6,815 nucleotides of DNA. It comes from Acidimicrobiia bacterium (lineage in GTDB: Bacteria; Actinomycetota; Acidimicrobiia; Acidimicrobiales; Aldehydirespiratoraceae). The notes beneath the pieces were generated by a model. The model was not told the origin of the DNA, made no database searches, and was given only the letters and a program-made list of their open reading frames with translations. Position 1 is the first letter of the stretch. Every line of letters begins with the position of its first letter. Of this stretch, positions 1 through 6,392 are shown piece after piece. Both the position numbers and the translations under genes were made by a program. The stretch covers positions 1 to 6,815 of the forward strand of contig JAJDZO010000359.1 in assembly GCA_022824605.1 (NCBI GenBank). Reading direction: 5' to 3'.

Positions 1-411
1 CGCCGCGCCGGCATCCTCAGCGTCCGAAGTCGTTCGAGCCAATTGTGTATTAGAGGCCAGAATATCGCTGAGAATGATCGTGAAGAAATACGTCGTGGTG
101 GGGGAGAGCGCGATGCCCCCTTGAGGGGCGGTAAATTTGAAATTGCTTGGGGTAGCCGCCGCCACATAATCGGGATTTGTCAGTGTGCCCACAACAGTGC
201 CTGGATTGCCGCTATTGACTTCACGGATGGTTGCCGTGATCTTGCTGCTGAATGCCGCAGTGTCTTGCAGCCTGCCAAACCGCATATCCACGCTGGACAG
301 GGTGTACCCGTGGGTGTTGCCGCCCGTCGTGAAAGCCTGGGCGATATCAATCGCGACGTTGACGGTGTTGGCTGACTTTCCGAGATTGCTGACCAAGACC
401 GGTTCCTCCGC
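1..411 (-). other. Choice-of-anchor-R-like module, cut by the window edge (in the giant protein)
   Basis: Residues 1774-1910 contain LVSNLGKSANT, AQAFTTGGNTHGYTLSSVD, a strand-rich stretch, NPGTVVGTLTNP, KFTAP, TTYFFTI and TTSDAEDAGAA at the window edge. The AQxFTTGxxxxGYxLxSV pattern followed by a (T)TTYF strand fits the modules annotated as choice-of-anchor R, which often lie near the C-terminus of surface proteins ahead of a sorting signal. No anchor or sorting tail is visible because the sequence stops here. The name is from memory of the pattern and not from a search. Confidence 0.55.
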
Positions 412-3400
412 CACCTGGAAGACTGGCGAGATCGCGAGGAACGGTTCTGCATCTGCCCGGGCGCCGCCGTAGCCGCTGTTGATCGGCGTGACGTTGTCGC
501 CGTTGGTGTTTCCTTGTGTGGGAGTCGACGTTCCGAGCGCTGAACGCGGGAAGCTGGTGCCATCGTCGGAGGCTCCCGCCCAAAAGAACGTGCTAACAGA
601 GCTCGACACAAGCGTTGCCGACTCGTCGGTGGCCTCATCGCGATTGTCAACGCCGGTGTCCCATGTTTGGTCGAAGAAGTCGAAGTAGTTGTCGGCCGTC
701 TTGTGATTCGATCCCGGCGGGACGGCGAGCCAATAGATTGCCGTGCCCGCGCTCGTCGCCGTCGTCGAGCCGTCGGTGTGGGCGCCGGAGCCGCTGTTGA
801 GGGACGGGTCCCACATGCCGGTGTTCTCGCGCGCGTCCACCGACGCCGTGGAGCCGATGACGCTCACCGCGCCGGCGTAGGGCTTCAGGTTCGCGTGGCC
901 GGTCGCCGCTGTCACACTCCGCACGAAGGCGTTGTACACGTCGATGTCGGTCGAAGTGGCGTCGCGCTCTTCCGAAGTCAAGTAGATCAGCCGGAACGTG
1001 CCGCCCGTGCTGACCGCCGCAGGCTTCAGCGCCCAGTTCTCCGGCACCTCGAACGCGCCCGTCTCGTCGTCGACGAATACCACGCCGAGCGGGCCGCCAC
1101 TCACCGTGCCTAGCGTCGCACCCGACGCCGTCGGCGCACGCGCCCCAGTGCCGTAGTTGATGACGATGTACGGCTGTGTGCGATCAGAGTTGTTCACCGG
1201 CGTGAGCCGCAGCGTCGCCGACGACGCCCCCGCCGCGAACGCCACCGCCGGGTTCTGCGCCGTGTGCGTTCCGCCTGTGGTCGTGAGCGAGACGCCGTTC
1301 TGCGACGTAGGCTGCAGCGCGAACGTGTAGTCCGTCGTCACCGTCGCGCCCACAACGGTCAGCGGCACGGTGACCGTCTCGGAGCCGGTCAGCGCCCGGC
1401 CCAAGGTCAGCGTCACCGTCACATAGCCCGTGCTGCCGCCGGCGCCCTCCACAGCATTGCCACCGGAGTCGCCGCCCGATTTCGCAATCGACACGGTGAC
1501 CGGGCTCGGCGCCGACACGACGATGTCGAAGTCGTCGGTGACGCTGCCGTCGTTGCCGTCGTCCGCTGTCACCCGCACCGTGACGGTCCCCGCGTCGCCT
1601 GCCGCCGGCGTGCCCGAGAAGGCGCGGCTGCCCGGCGTGAAGGTCAGCCAGGTCGGCAGCGCCGAGCCGTTCGACTGCAACGCGCTGTAGGTCAGGGAGT
1701 CGTTGTCCGCATCGTTGAAAGTGTTGGCCGGGAAGGTATAGCTGAACGCCACACCGACCGTGGCCGACTGGTCGGGAATCGAGTTGGCGACCGTCGGCGC
1801 GTTGTTGGAGGAGCTGCCGCCGTCGTTGGCGGTGATCGTGACCGTCGCCTCGTCCGTGCTGCCGCGCTGCGCGTCGACGATGAGGGTTGCGCTGAGCTGC
1901 ACCTTGAACGTCTCGGCGCTCTCAGAGTCGCCGTCATCGACGATGGTGATGGTGATGGTCTTGGACGAGTCGCCCGTTGCGAACTCGAGGTAGCCGTTGG
2001 CGGACACGTAGTCGTCGCTGCTGACCGCCGTGCCGTCGGCGGTCGTCCAATAGATGGAGAGCGGCACTTCAGTCGTGCCCGTGCGGGTGACGGTCAGATC
2101 GACCGTGCCGGCGTCCTCGGCGACGCTCGCGCTCGCCGAACTGAACGCAACCGACGGCAGGTCGGCTGTGTCGGTGATCGTGCCGGTGGCGACGTTCTTG
2201 CGCGGGTGGAGGTGCGGTACCGTGCCTGTGCCCGTCGGGGTGCCGAGCGTCACCCGGAAGTAGTGGTCGCCCTCGTATGTGGAGTCTTGCGTGGTGTTGA
2301 CGGTGAACGTGGCAGTGGTCTGGCCCTGCGCAATGGTGACAGACCCGGCGGTGTTGTCGTAGTCCGCGCCCGTGCCACCCGCCGAGCCCGTCGCGACGCT
2401 GTAGGCCGGGTCCGTGGCGATGCCGAGGCCGTCGGCGAGCGTGTAGGGAACGGTGATGCCGCCAGAGGGCGCGGCTGAGGGCAGCGTCACGGTGAAGGTG
2501 ATCGCGCTGCCTTCGGCGGCGGTGGCGCGGCCGATCTCCACGCCCTCGGTGACCACGACCTCGAACACGTCGGCCGACAGGGCATACAGGGGACGCGTCC
2601 CGGTGGCGTTCACCTGGTTGGAGCAGTCGCCGGCCGTGCTTCCCTGGCGCGGGCCGAGCGGGGTGAGGTCGTTGGTGTTGTCACCGTCGAGGAAGCCGCG
2701 ATGCACGGTGGAATTGCCGGCCTGACCGCGGTCGTGCCCGCCTACGAGACAGGGTGCTCTGCCCGTTCGGTGTCCGTGCGATGCGCCACCTGTCCAGTAG
2801 CCGTCGGTGTCGACGGTCGCCGCGGTTCCGTCAGCGTGGCGCGGCGACTCGCTGTCCCATGAGCCGTCGGTGAAGTCCGTCTTGTCGTCGGCAACCTTTG
2901 CCCCGCCGACCCAGTAGATCGCGTTGTTGGGGTGATTGGCATTGTTCGGGAAGAACTGCGCGTTCATGCGGCCGGGGCCGGTTATTGAGCCGTCGAGGGT
3001 CGTGATGATGGCGAAGAAGCCGTCCGCATGCGGTTTCAGCTCGTCCACGCCGCCGGCCTTGAGCTGGGTGCCGGTGATCTCCTGGCGCACGAACATGTTG
3101 TAGGGGCCCTGCGTGTTGGCGGTCGCGTTCCTCTCGCCGTTGGTGACGTACAGCAGCCGGAACGTGTCCCCGACGGTCAGCCCGCTGGGCAGCAGCGGCC
3201 AGTCGGGCGGCACGTTGATGTTCTCGCCCGGGATCCCTTCGTCGTCGGCGATGGCGAACCAGGCCTCTGCGCCGGTCATCCACGGTTCGATGCCGCCGCC
3301 GAGGTTGCCCCGCACCGGCATCGCCCGGCTGAGCAGCACCTGCGTGCCCGTGCCCTCGGGCACGTACATTCCCTGGTCGTCGACGTAGATGTATGCGTCG

Positions 3401-5730
3401 AAGTCGCTGGCGAACTCGATCTTGAACTTCTCGTCGTGCGTGTCGCCGTCGTCGTAGCCGTCGAGGGCGTGCATCTCGATCACCGCCGATTGAGCGCCAG
3501 CGCCGCGGAACTCGAGGTAGCGGTAGCCGGCGTGGTTAGGCGTCAAGCGGTTCACATGCTCGATGGTCACGCCCGTGCCGGTGGCTGTCATGGCAAAGTC
3601 GTTGTAATGCGGTGGCCAAGCGACGTTGGCGCTATAGCGCGGGCCGCGCAGGCCCTGAACCACATCGCAGGTGTCGTAGTTGTCGCCGGGTGTCACGCCC
3701 GCTTCGAGGGCGTCGATGTCGCACGGCGTCTCCGGGTCGTTGCGGTGGCCGGTCGCCTCCAGATACAGCGGCACGCGCACCCACTCGCCTGCCTCGAGAG
3801 CGCGGTCCAGGCTGATGGTCAGCGAGCGGTCGACGCGCGCAGCGTCGCCCTCGACCATGATCTCGGAGATCTGCGTGCCCGAGCCGCTGGTGCGCACACC
3901 CGTGCCCGACATGGTGACAACGGTGGCGTCATTGTCGACGACCCTCACCGTATGGGTCACGTCAGCGATCGAGGCGTAGGTGCCGGTGCCGGTGATGTCG
4001 TGGGTGATCGTGACGTCGGCGTCCGCGTTGTCGTTGTTGTCGTTCCCGGCAGCCAGGGTGACCGTCTGCGGCGTGCTCCAGTTCGACGACGTGAAGGTCA
4101 GACTCGCGCCGGTCCTCACCGTGAGGCGGGCGTCGCCACTGGTGACGGCGACCGTCACGTTGGCCGGCGGCTCGGTGTTGAGCCGCACCTGATATGTGTA
4201 CGTGTTGTCGCTTGTGCCTTCGACGACGCTACGCACGTCGTTGTCGTCGATCACGCTCAGGCCGGGCGACGACTCAACCAGCGTGATGTAGTAGTTGCGG
4301 TCATTGAAATGGCCGCCAGGACACGCCTCGCCAGCGCACACGCCGCCTTCGATGTTCGTCGGGATATAGTTGGTCCGCCACGTCTGCCCATCGCGGAACG
4401 TGCGGATCAGCAGCGTGTTCCCCTTGGTATCGCCGTCATCGTTGACCGCTGTGACCACCACCGTCGCCTCAGCAGCGGACGGACCGGTGAACGTCACCAG
4501 CCCACGCTCGCCGTCGGAGGAATCGGCGTAGGTCACGCCCATCGGCGATCCTTCGAGCGAGAGTGTGAAGTGCGTTCCCAGCCCGCCGTTCGGGAACACC
4601 AGCGGCACGGTCAGGGTTTCACCCGCCACGAGGCCGCGGCTCAGCGTCACGCGGAACTTCGCCGTGTCGCCAGCGCCCGTGCCCTCGGTTGCGATCTTGT
4701 CCTTCGTGGCGGCGTGCTCAATCAAGATCGTCGTGATCTCATCGTCATCGGTCACGGAGACCGGCACCATCGGGAACGTCAAGCCCGCATAGGCGGTGTT
4801 GTCGTGGTAGGCGCTGTCCTCGGTGTCCGTGCCGCTGGCCGCGGCCACCACAGCCTTGAGCTCCAAGTTGCCGGTCAGCGGCCCGGCCGTGTCGTCGATA
4901 TTGTTGCGGGCGACGATCTCCGCGGTGAGATCGCGGTCACTCGACGCTGCCGGGAAACGCGCCACGACGAACCAGTCCCCGGGGTTGTCCGTCAGATCGC
5001 CGCTGGCCGGCGACCCGGCGGGCCGCACGAAGCCGCGCATCAGCTTTGTACCGTCGTCCTGGGTCTTGATGCCCACCTGCGTGTCCGACTTGCCCAAGAT
5101 GACGATGTCCTCACTCGGCACGGCGCCGAGCGTGATTTGAATCGTGTCGCGGTGATCCCTGCTGTCGTTGTTGCGCGACTTCTCCATCATCGTCGTGTCG
5201 TCGCCGCTGTGGCTGACCGTCACGCCCGTGCCGCCGCTGATCGCCGTCCACCGCTGCGACACGTCCTTGATCGTGATCGTCCAGTCGCCGAGGATCGTGC
5301 CGCCGGTGCAGTCCTGCGTCGTGCAAAGCATGATGCCGAACGTCTCGTCGTCGGGGTCGCCGTCGCGGTAGGCCACGACCTCTATGCGAATGCGCTTCGT
5401 GATGCTGTCCAGGATGACGGCATGTCCGCTGCCCACGCCGATCGCGGGGAAGTTGCCTTGTCCATCCGGCGTCCTGACATCGAAATCACCAACGTCAGAG
5501 GTGTACGGCGCTGCGCGCGGCTTGACGTAGACGTAGTACTCGGGATGCGCCGGAACGTTGGAGATTTCGAAGTTGCGCTCCTGGCCCGCGTCAATCTCGG
5601 TGCGGTGAATGAGCGCCTCGCCGCCGCCGCTGACGCCGGCTGTCTGCGCATCGACCTGGGAGGCCGACAGGGTCAGGACCGCGAGCGCGCCAAACGCGGC
5701 GACGTTAGCCGCCCATCTCAGGCGCCCCAT
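1..5730 (-). CDS. Giant exported multidomain surface protein with Calx-beta and cadherin-like modules (partial; C-terminus beyond window)
   Basis: The frame is open for 1,910 codons from the ATG at 5730-5728 and leaves the window at base 1. This start is favoured because a signal peptide follows at once (residues 1-28) and GGAAGG lies 9 nt upstream. Module order by residue: 29-156 and 157-330 divergent beta modules; 331-498 and 499-602 Calx-beta-like; 603-837 Calx-beta-like plus a short, apparently collapsed unit; 838-1058 unnamed domain, copy A; 1059-1190 and 1191-1310 classical Calx-beta; 1311-1406 He_PIG/cadherin-like; 1407-1559 Calx-beta-like; 1560-1773 unnamed domain, copy B; 1774-1910 choice-of-anchor-R-like. 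Acidic linkers (DDDE, DDND, DNDA, ADDE, VDDE) close many modules. The strand motif DGD-x-E-x-F-x-V-x-L recurs near residues 123, 434, 760, 1153 and 1265. Calx-beta modules are calcium-associated and common in bacterial adhesins. An adhesive or structural role outside the cell is inferred; no catalytic motif was seen. Confidence 0.93.
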   Translation of the reverse strand, partial: MGRLRWAANVAAFGALAVLTLSASQVDAQTAGVSGGGEALIHRTEIDAGQERNFEISNVPAHPEYYVYVKPRAAPYTSDVGDFDVRTPDGQGNFPAIGVGSGHAVILDSITKRIRIEVVAYRDGDPDDETFGIMLCTTQDCTGGTILGDWTITIKDVSQRWTAISGGTGVTVSHSGDDTTMMEKSRNNDSRDHRDTIQITLGAVPSEDIVILGKSDTQVGIKTQDDGTKLMRGFVRPAGSPASGDLTDNPGDWFVVARFPAASSDRDLTAEIVARNNIDDTAGPLTGNLELKAVVAAASGTDTEDSAYHDNTAYAGLTFPMVPVSVTDDDEITTILIEHAATKDKIATEGTGAGDTAKFRVTLSRGLVAGETLTVPLVFPNGGLGTHFTLSLEGSPMGVTYADSSDGERGLVTFTGPSAAEATVVVTAVNDDGDTKGNTLLIRTFRDGQTWRTNYIPTNIEGGVCAGEACPGGHFNDRNYYITLVESSPGLSVIDDNDVRSVVEGTSDNTYTYQVRLNTEPPANVTVAVTSGDARLTVRTGASLTFTSSNWSTPQTVTLAAGNDNNDNADADVTITHDITGTGTYASIADVTHTVRVVDNDATVVTMSGTGVRTSGSGTQISEIMVEGDAARVDRSLTISLDRALEAGEWVRVPLYLEATGHRNDPETPCDIDALEAGVTPGDNYDTCDVVQGLRGPRYSANVAWPPHYNDFAMTATGTGVTIEHVNRLTPNHAGYRYLEFRGAGAQSAVIEMHALDGYDDGDTHDEKFKIEFASDFDAYIYVDDQGMYVPEGTGTQVLLSRAMPVRGNLGGGIEPWMTGAEAWFAIADDEGIPGENINVPPDWPLLPSGLTVGDTFRLLYVTNGERNATANTQGPYNMFVRQEITGTQLKAGGVDELKPHADGFFAIITTLDGSITGPGRMNAQFFPNNANHPNNAIYWVGGAKVADDKTDFTDGSWDSESPRHADGTAATVDTDGYWTGGASHGHRTGRAPCLVGGHDRGQAGNSTVHRGFLDGDNTNDLTPLGPRQGSTAGDCSNQVNATGTRPLYALSADVFEVVVTEGVEIGRATAAEGSAITFTVTLPSAAPSGGITVPYTLADGLGIATDPAYSVATGSAGGTGADYDNTAGSVTIAQGQTTATFTVNTTQDSTYEGDHYFRVTLGTPTGTGTVPHLHPRKNVATGTITDTADLPSVAFSSASASVAEDAGTVDLTVTRTGTTEVPLSIYWTTADGTAVSSDDYVSANGYLEFATGDSSKTITITIVDDGDSESAETFKVQLSATLIVDAQRGSTDEATVTITANDGGSSSNNAPTVANSIPDQSATVGVAFSYTFPANTFNDADNDSLTYSALQSNGSALPTWLTFTPGSRAFSGTPAAGDAGTVTVRVTADDGNDGSVTDDFDIVVSAPSPVTVSIAKSGGDSGGNAVEGAGGSTGYVTVTLTLGRALTGSETVTVPLTVVGATVTTDYTFALQPTSQNGVSLTTTGGTHTAQNPAVAFAAGASSATLRLTPVNNSDRTQPYIVINYGTGARAPTASGATLGTVSGGPLGVVFVDDETGAFEVPENWALKPAAVSTGGTFRLIYLTSEERDATSTDIDVYNAFVRSVTAATGHANLKPYAGAVSVIGSTASVDARENTGMWDPSLNSGSGAHTDGSTTATSAGTAIYWLAVPPGSNHKTADNYFDFFDQTWDTGVDNRDEATDESATLVSSSVSTFFWAGASDDGTSFPRSALGTSTPTQGNTNGDNVTPINSGYGGARADAEPFLAISPVFQVAEEPVLVSNLGKSANTVNVAIDIAQAFTTGGNTHGYTLSSVDMRFGRLQDTAAFSSKITATIREVNSGNPGTVVGTLTNPDYVAAATPSNFKFTAPQGGIALSPTTTYFFTIILSDILASNTQLARTTSDAEDAGAA
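412..1053 (-). repeat. Unnamed ~215-residue domain, copy B, inside the giant protein
   Basis: Residues 1560-1773 share the landmarks of copy A: VPENWALKP, GGTFRLIYLTSEERDAT, YNAFVR, LKPYAG, AIYWL, DFFDQTWD, WAGASDDG and a closing FLAISPVFQV. The middle is diverged and contains no cysteine. The two copies are separated by about 500 residues of Calx-beta and He_PIG modules, so this is an old internal duplication or a recurring cassette, not a recent tandem copy. Function is unknown. The W, Y and G-rich aromatic pattern would suit a beta-rich binding or structural fold, which is only inference. Confidence 0.75.
1513..1800 (-). other. He_PIG / dystroglycan-type cadherin-like module (in the giant protein)
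   Basis: Residues 1311-1406 show the usual pattern of this Ig-like family: PTVANSIPDQSATVG, then SYTFP, FNDADNDSLTYSA, LPTWLTF, FSGTP and a final VTADDGND followed by FDIVVS. The LPxWLxF and FxGTP signature with the DADxDxLTY loop is characteristic of calcium-associated cadherin-like repeats in bacterial surface proteins. It lies between classical and divergent Calx-beta modules. Confidence 0.85.
1801..2556 (-). other. Two classical Calx-beta modules in tandem (in the giant protein)
   Basis: Residues 1059-1190 run from EGVEIGRATAAEGSAITFTV through PYTL, a GADYDNTAGSVTI strand and EGDHYFRVTL to the closing GTITDTAD. Residues 1191-1310 run from VAFSSASASVAEDAGTVDLT through DDYVSANGYLEF and VDDGDSESAETFKVQL to TVTITAND. 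The AEG/AED start, the D-Y before a strand, and the E-x-F-x-V-x-L end are hallmarks of the Calx-beta family, whose acidic loops can bind calcium. These are the best-preserved modules of the protein and anchor the reading of the more divergent ones. Confidence 0.85.
2557..3219 (-). repeat. Unnamed ~220-residue domain, copy A, inside the giant protein
   Basis: Residues 838-1058 begin with a VPxxWxLxP segment, then GDTFRLLYVTNGERNAT and YNMFVR. They continue through LKPHADG, AIYWVGG, DFTDGSWD and YWTGG, and end in LYALSADVFEV. The same landmarks occur in the same order in copy B (412-1053). I recognise this pattern from uncharacterised Calx-beta-type proteins of environmental bacteria but cannot give it a family name. 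Copy A carries a cysteine pair (C994, C1036) that copy B lacks. It is followed directly by a classical Calx-beta module. Confidence 0.75.
5647..5730 (-). other. Sec signal peptide of the giant protein
   Basis: Residues 1-28 have a short basic start (MGRLRW), a hydrophobic core (AAFGALAVLTLSAS) and a likely signal peptidase I site VDA|QT after Ala28. There is no lipobox cysteine, so export as a lipoprotein is not supported. The sequence places the protein in the periplasm or outside the cell, but the visible part does not show how it would cross or attach to an outer membrane. Confidence 0.85.
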
Positions 5731-5732
5731 GG

Positions 5733-5745
5733 CTCCCCGCCTTCC
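5733..5745 (-). promoter_or_regulatory. Ribosome binding site of the giant gene
   Basis: On the minus strand GGAAGG (5745-5740) lies 9 nt before the ATG at 5730. A second purine stretch, GGGGAG (5738-5733), sits only 2 nt away and is probably too close to act alone. The site supports the ATG at 5730 as the true start. Confidence 0.6.
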
Positions 5746-5835
5746 GGCAACAGCGCTACGCGTCACGGCTTACGCGCCTCGGCTGACCCGGCGGAGGGGC
5801 CGGATTCCAGCAGAGAGGCCGAATGGCCCGTGCAG

Positions 5836-5858
5836 CGCAATGCCCTTCGGGTATTGCG
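5836..5858. other. 10-bp stem hairpin in the leader of the giant gene
   Basis: CGCAATGCCC (5836-5845) and GGGTATTGCG (5849-5858) pair around a 3-nt loop. The plus-strand RNA has one G-U pair; the minus-strand (gene-sense) RNA has one A-C mismatch. It lies about 105-130 nt upstream of the start codon and no T-run follows on either strand, so an intrinsic terminator is unlikely. It may be a leader structure or a protein-binding palindrome. Confidence 0.4.
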
Positions 5859-5876
5859 TCCTACTGCTGTGTGTGC

Positions 5877-5892
5877 GGGGGGGGGGGGGGGG
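5877..5892 (-). repeat. C16 homopolymer upstream of the giant gene
   Basis: Sixteen consecutive G on the plus strand, C16 in the sense of the giant gene, lie 147-162 nt before its ATG, directly joined to the 11-bp repeat array. Such tracts change length by slippage and, in promoters of some surface-protein genes (for example the poly-C tract of Bordetella fim promoters), switch expression. Whether this tract lies in a promoter or in the leader is not resolved. Exact length in a single assembly should be treated with caution. Confidence 0.6.
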
Positions 5893-5932
5893 ATTAAACG
5901 GGGGGTAAACGGGGGATTAACGGGGCGTGAAC
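5889..5932 (-). repeat. Four abutting 11-bp direct repeats (possible response-regulator site)
   Basis: Read on the minus strand from 5932 to 5889 the units are GTTCACGCCCC, GTTAATCCCCC, GTTTACCCCCC and GTTTAATCCCC, each exactly 11 bp with no spacer. The conserved frame is GTT followed by a variable core and a C-rich end. The 11-bp period puts each unit on the same DNA face. Tandem 11-bp half-sites of this kind are bound by OmpR/PhoB-family regulators, and the actinobacterial PHO-box unit (GTTCACC-like) looks similar. Regulator identity is inference; a simple expansion next to the C tract is the alternative. Confidence 0.45.
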
Positions 5933-5933
5933 G

Positions 5934-5945
5934 GACCGCGCGGTC
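5934..5945. promoter_or_regulatory. 12-bp perfect palindrome beside the 11-bp repeats
   Basis: GACCGCGCGGTC is a perfect palindrome one base from the outer end of the 11-bp repeat array. The related string GCGGTCCG occurs nearby again on the minus strand (around 5958-5965). It could be an operator half of a compound regulatory site, but in DNA this GC-rich a 12-bp palindrome is weak evidence by itself. Confidence 0.25.
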
Positions 5946-6057
5946 GCAGCAGAAGCCGCGGACCGCTCGGCCAACAGGATTGCATTGTGGTTTTTCCACT
6001 GCCAAGTCCTTTGACACTTTTTCTGGTCGCAAACCGTCCCACCGCTGACAATCGCGC

Positions 6058-6086
6058 TTTATACAGAGTTTCACCCCACCGCGCAA
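6058..6086 (-). promoter_or_regulatory. Weak sigma70-like promoter candidate for the giant gene
   Basis: On the minus strand TTGCGC (6086-6081) and TATAAA (6063-6058) are separated by 17 bp. The -10 is close to consensus, while the -35 matches only its first three bases. Use of this promoter would give a leader of about 320 nt containing the 11-bp repeats, the C tract and the hairpin. A promoter nearer the repeats is equally possible, but no convincing -10 was seen there. Confidence 0.25.
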
Positions 6087-6096
6087 TGCGCCATCC

Positions 6097-6253
6097 CACT
6101 CCCCCCTCGCGGGGGAGTCAAATCTGCCCGCAGATTTGGTGGGGGGGGGGGGGGCGGTGGGTCTGGGGCGGCGAACCCGCGTGTTCCGATGATTCGGGGG
6201 ACCCCCCCACCAAAGCCGCTGCGCGCCTTTGACTCCCCCGCAAGGGGGGAGTC
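6097..6253. repeat. Palindromic interspersed repeat: two facing copies
   Basis: A left copy (6097-6154) is a 23-bp GC-rich palindrome (6097-6119), then an AAATCTGC/GCAGATTT stem (6120-6137), then GGT and a G14 run (6141-6154). A right copy in inverse orientation (about 6196-6253) has the mirror order: CCCCCCCACC, an imperfect CAAAG...CTTTG stem, and the 23-bp palindrome (6231-6253). The two face each other around about 40 nt of unrelated sequence, giving a MITE-like unit of about 157 bp. The central stem differs in sequence between copies while base-pairing is largely kept. No transposase is encoded here. Confidence 0.75.
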
Positions 6254-6260
6254 GGGCGTC

Positions 6261-6368
6261 CACTCCCCCCTTGCGGGGGAGTCAAATCTGCTTGCAGATT
6301 TGGTGGGGGGTTGCAGCCTCTTGGACCCAGATCGCAGGAAAGCGAGACTCCCCCGCAAGGGGGGAGTG
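6261..6368. repeat. 108-bp palindromic element with perfect 23-bp terminal inverted repeats
   Basis: The left end (6261-6283, CACTCCCCCCTTGCGG then GGGAGTC) is the exact reverse complement of the right end (6346-6368). After the left end come the AAATCTGC-TT-GCAGATTT stem (6284-6301) and GGTGGGGGG. The right half lacks a clear second stem and looks eroded. The element lies only 7 bp from the neighbouring repeat, tail to tail. No obvious target-site duplication was seen. It resembles REP/BIME or MITE-type non-autonomous repeats, but I cannot assign it to a named family. Confidence 0.75.
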
Positions 6369-6392
6369 GTGCCCGAGTCTCGCAATTCGGTG

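Noticed and set aside
1264..2478. Plus-strand 404-codon open frame
   Set aside because: It is antisense to the Calx-beta and He_PIG modules, has an arginine/valine/glycine-rich composition and contains no recognisable motif.
2742..3283. Minus-strand frames of 66 and 150 codons overlapping the giant gene
   Set aside because: They are out-of-frame shadows of the unnamed domain copy A on the same strand, and the main frame is continuous through them with no sign of a frameshift.
5889..5932. Replication iterons
   Set aside because: The four 11-bp units are shorter than typical iterons, and there is no rep gene, DnaA box or AT-rich stretch beside them.
5987..5999. GTGG-TTTTT-CCAC inverted repeat as a terminator
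   Set aside because: The stem is only 4 bp and the T-run lies in the loop, not after the stem, so it is unlikely to terminate on either strand.
6010..6015. Plus-strand TTGACA as a promoter -35
   Set aside because: The position 17 bp downstream is CCGTCC, no acceptable -10 is in range, and no plus-strand gene follows.
3028..6048. Plus-strand 1,006-codon open frame
   Set aside because: It is antisense to the giant gene, runs past that gene's start into repeat-rich noncoding DNA, is rich in H, R and V, and shows no domain pattern. It is explained by the GC-rich codon bias of the opposite strand.
5763..6263. Minus-strand 166-codon frame with PPPPP and FDSPARGEW-like strings
   Set aside because: It is a translation of the palindromic repeats, the C tract and the 11-bp repeats, with low-complexity proline runs and no family resemblance.
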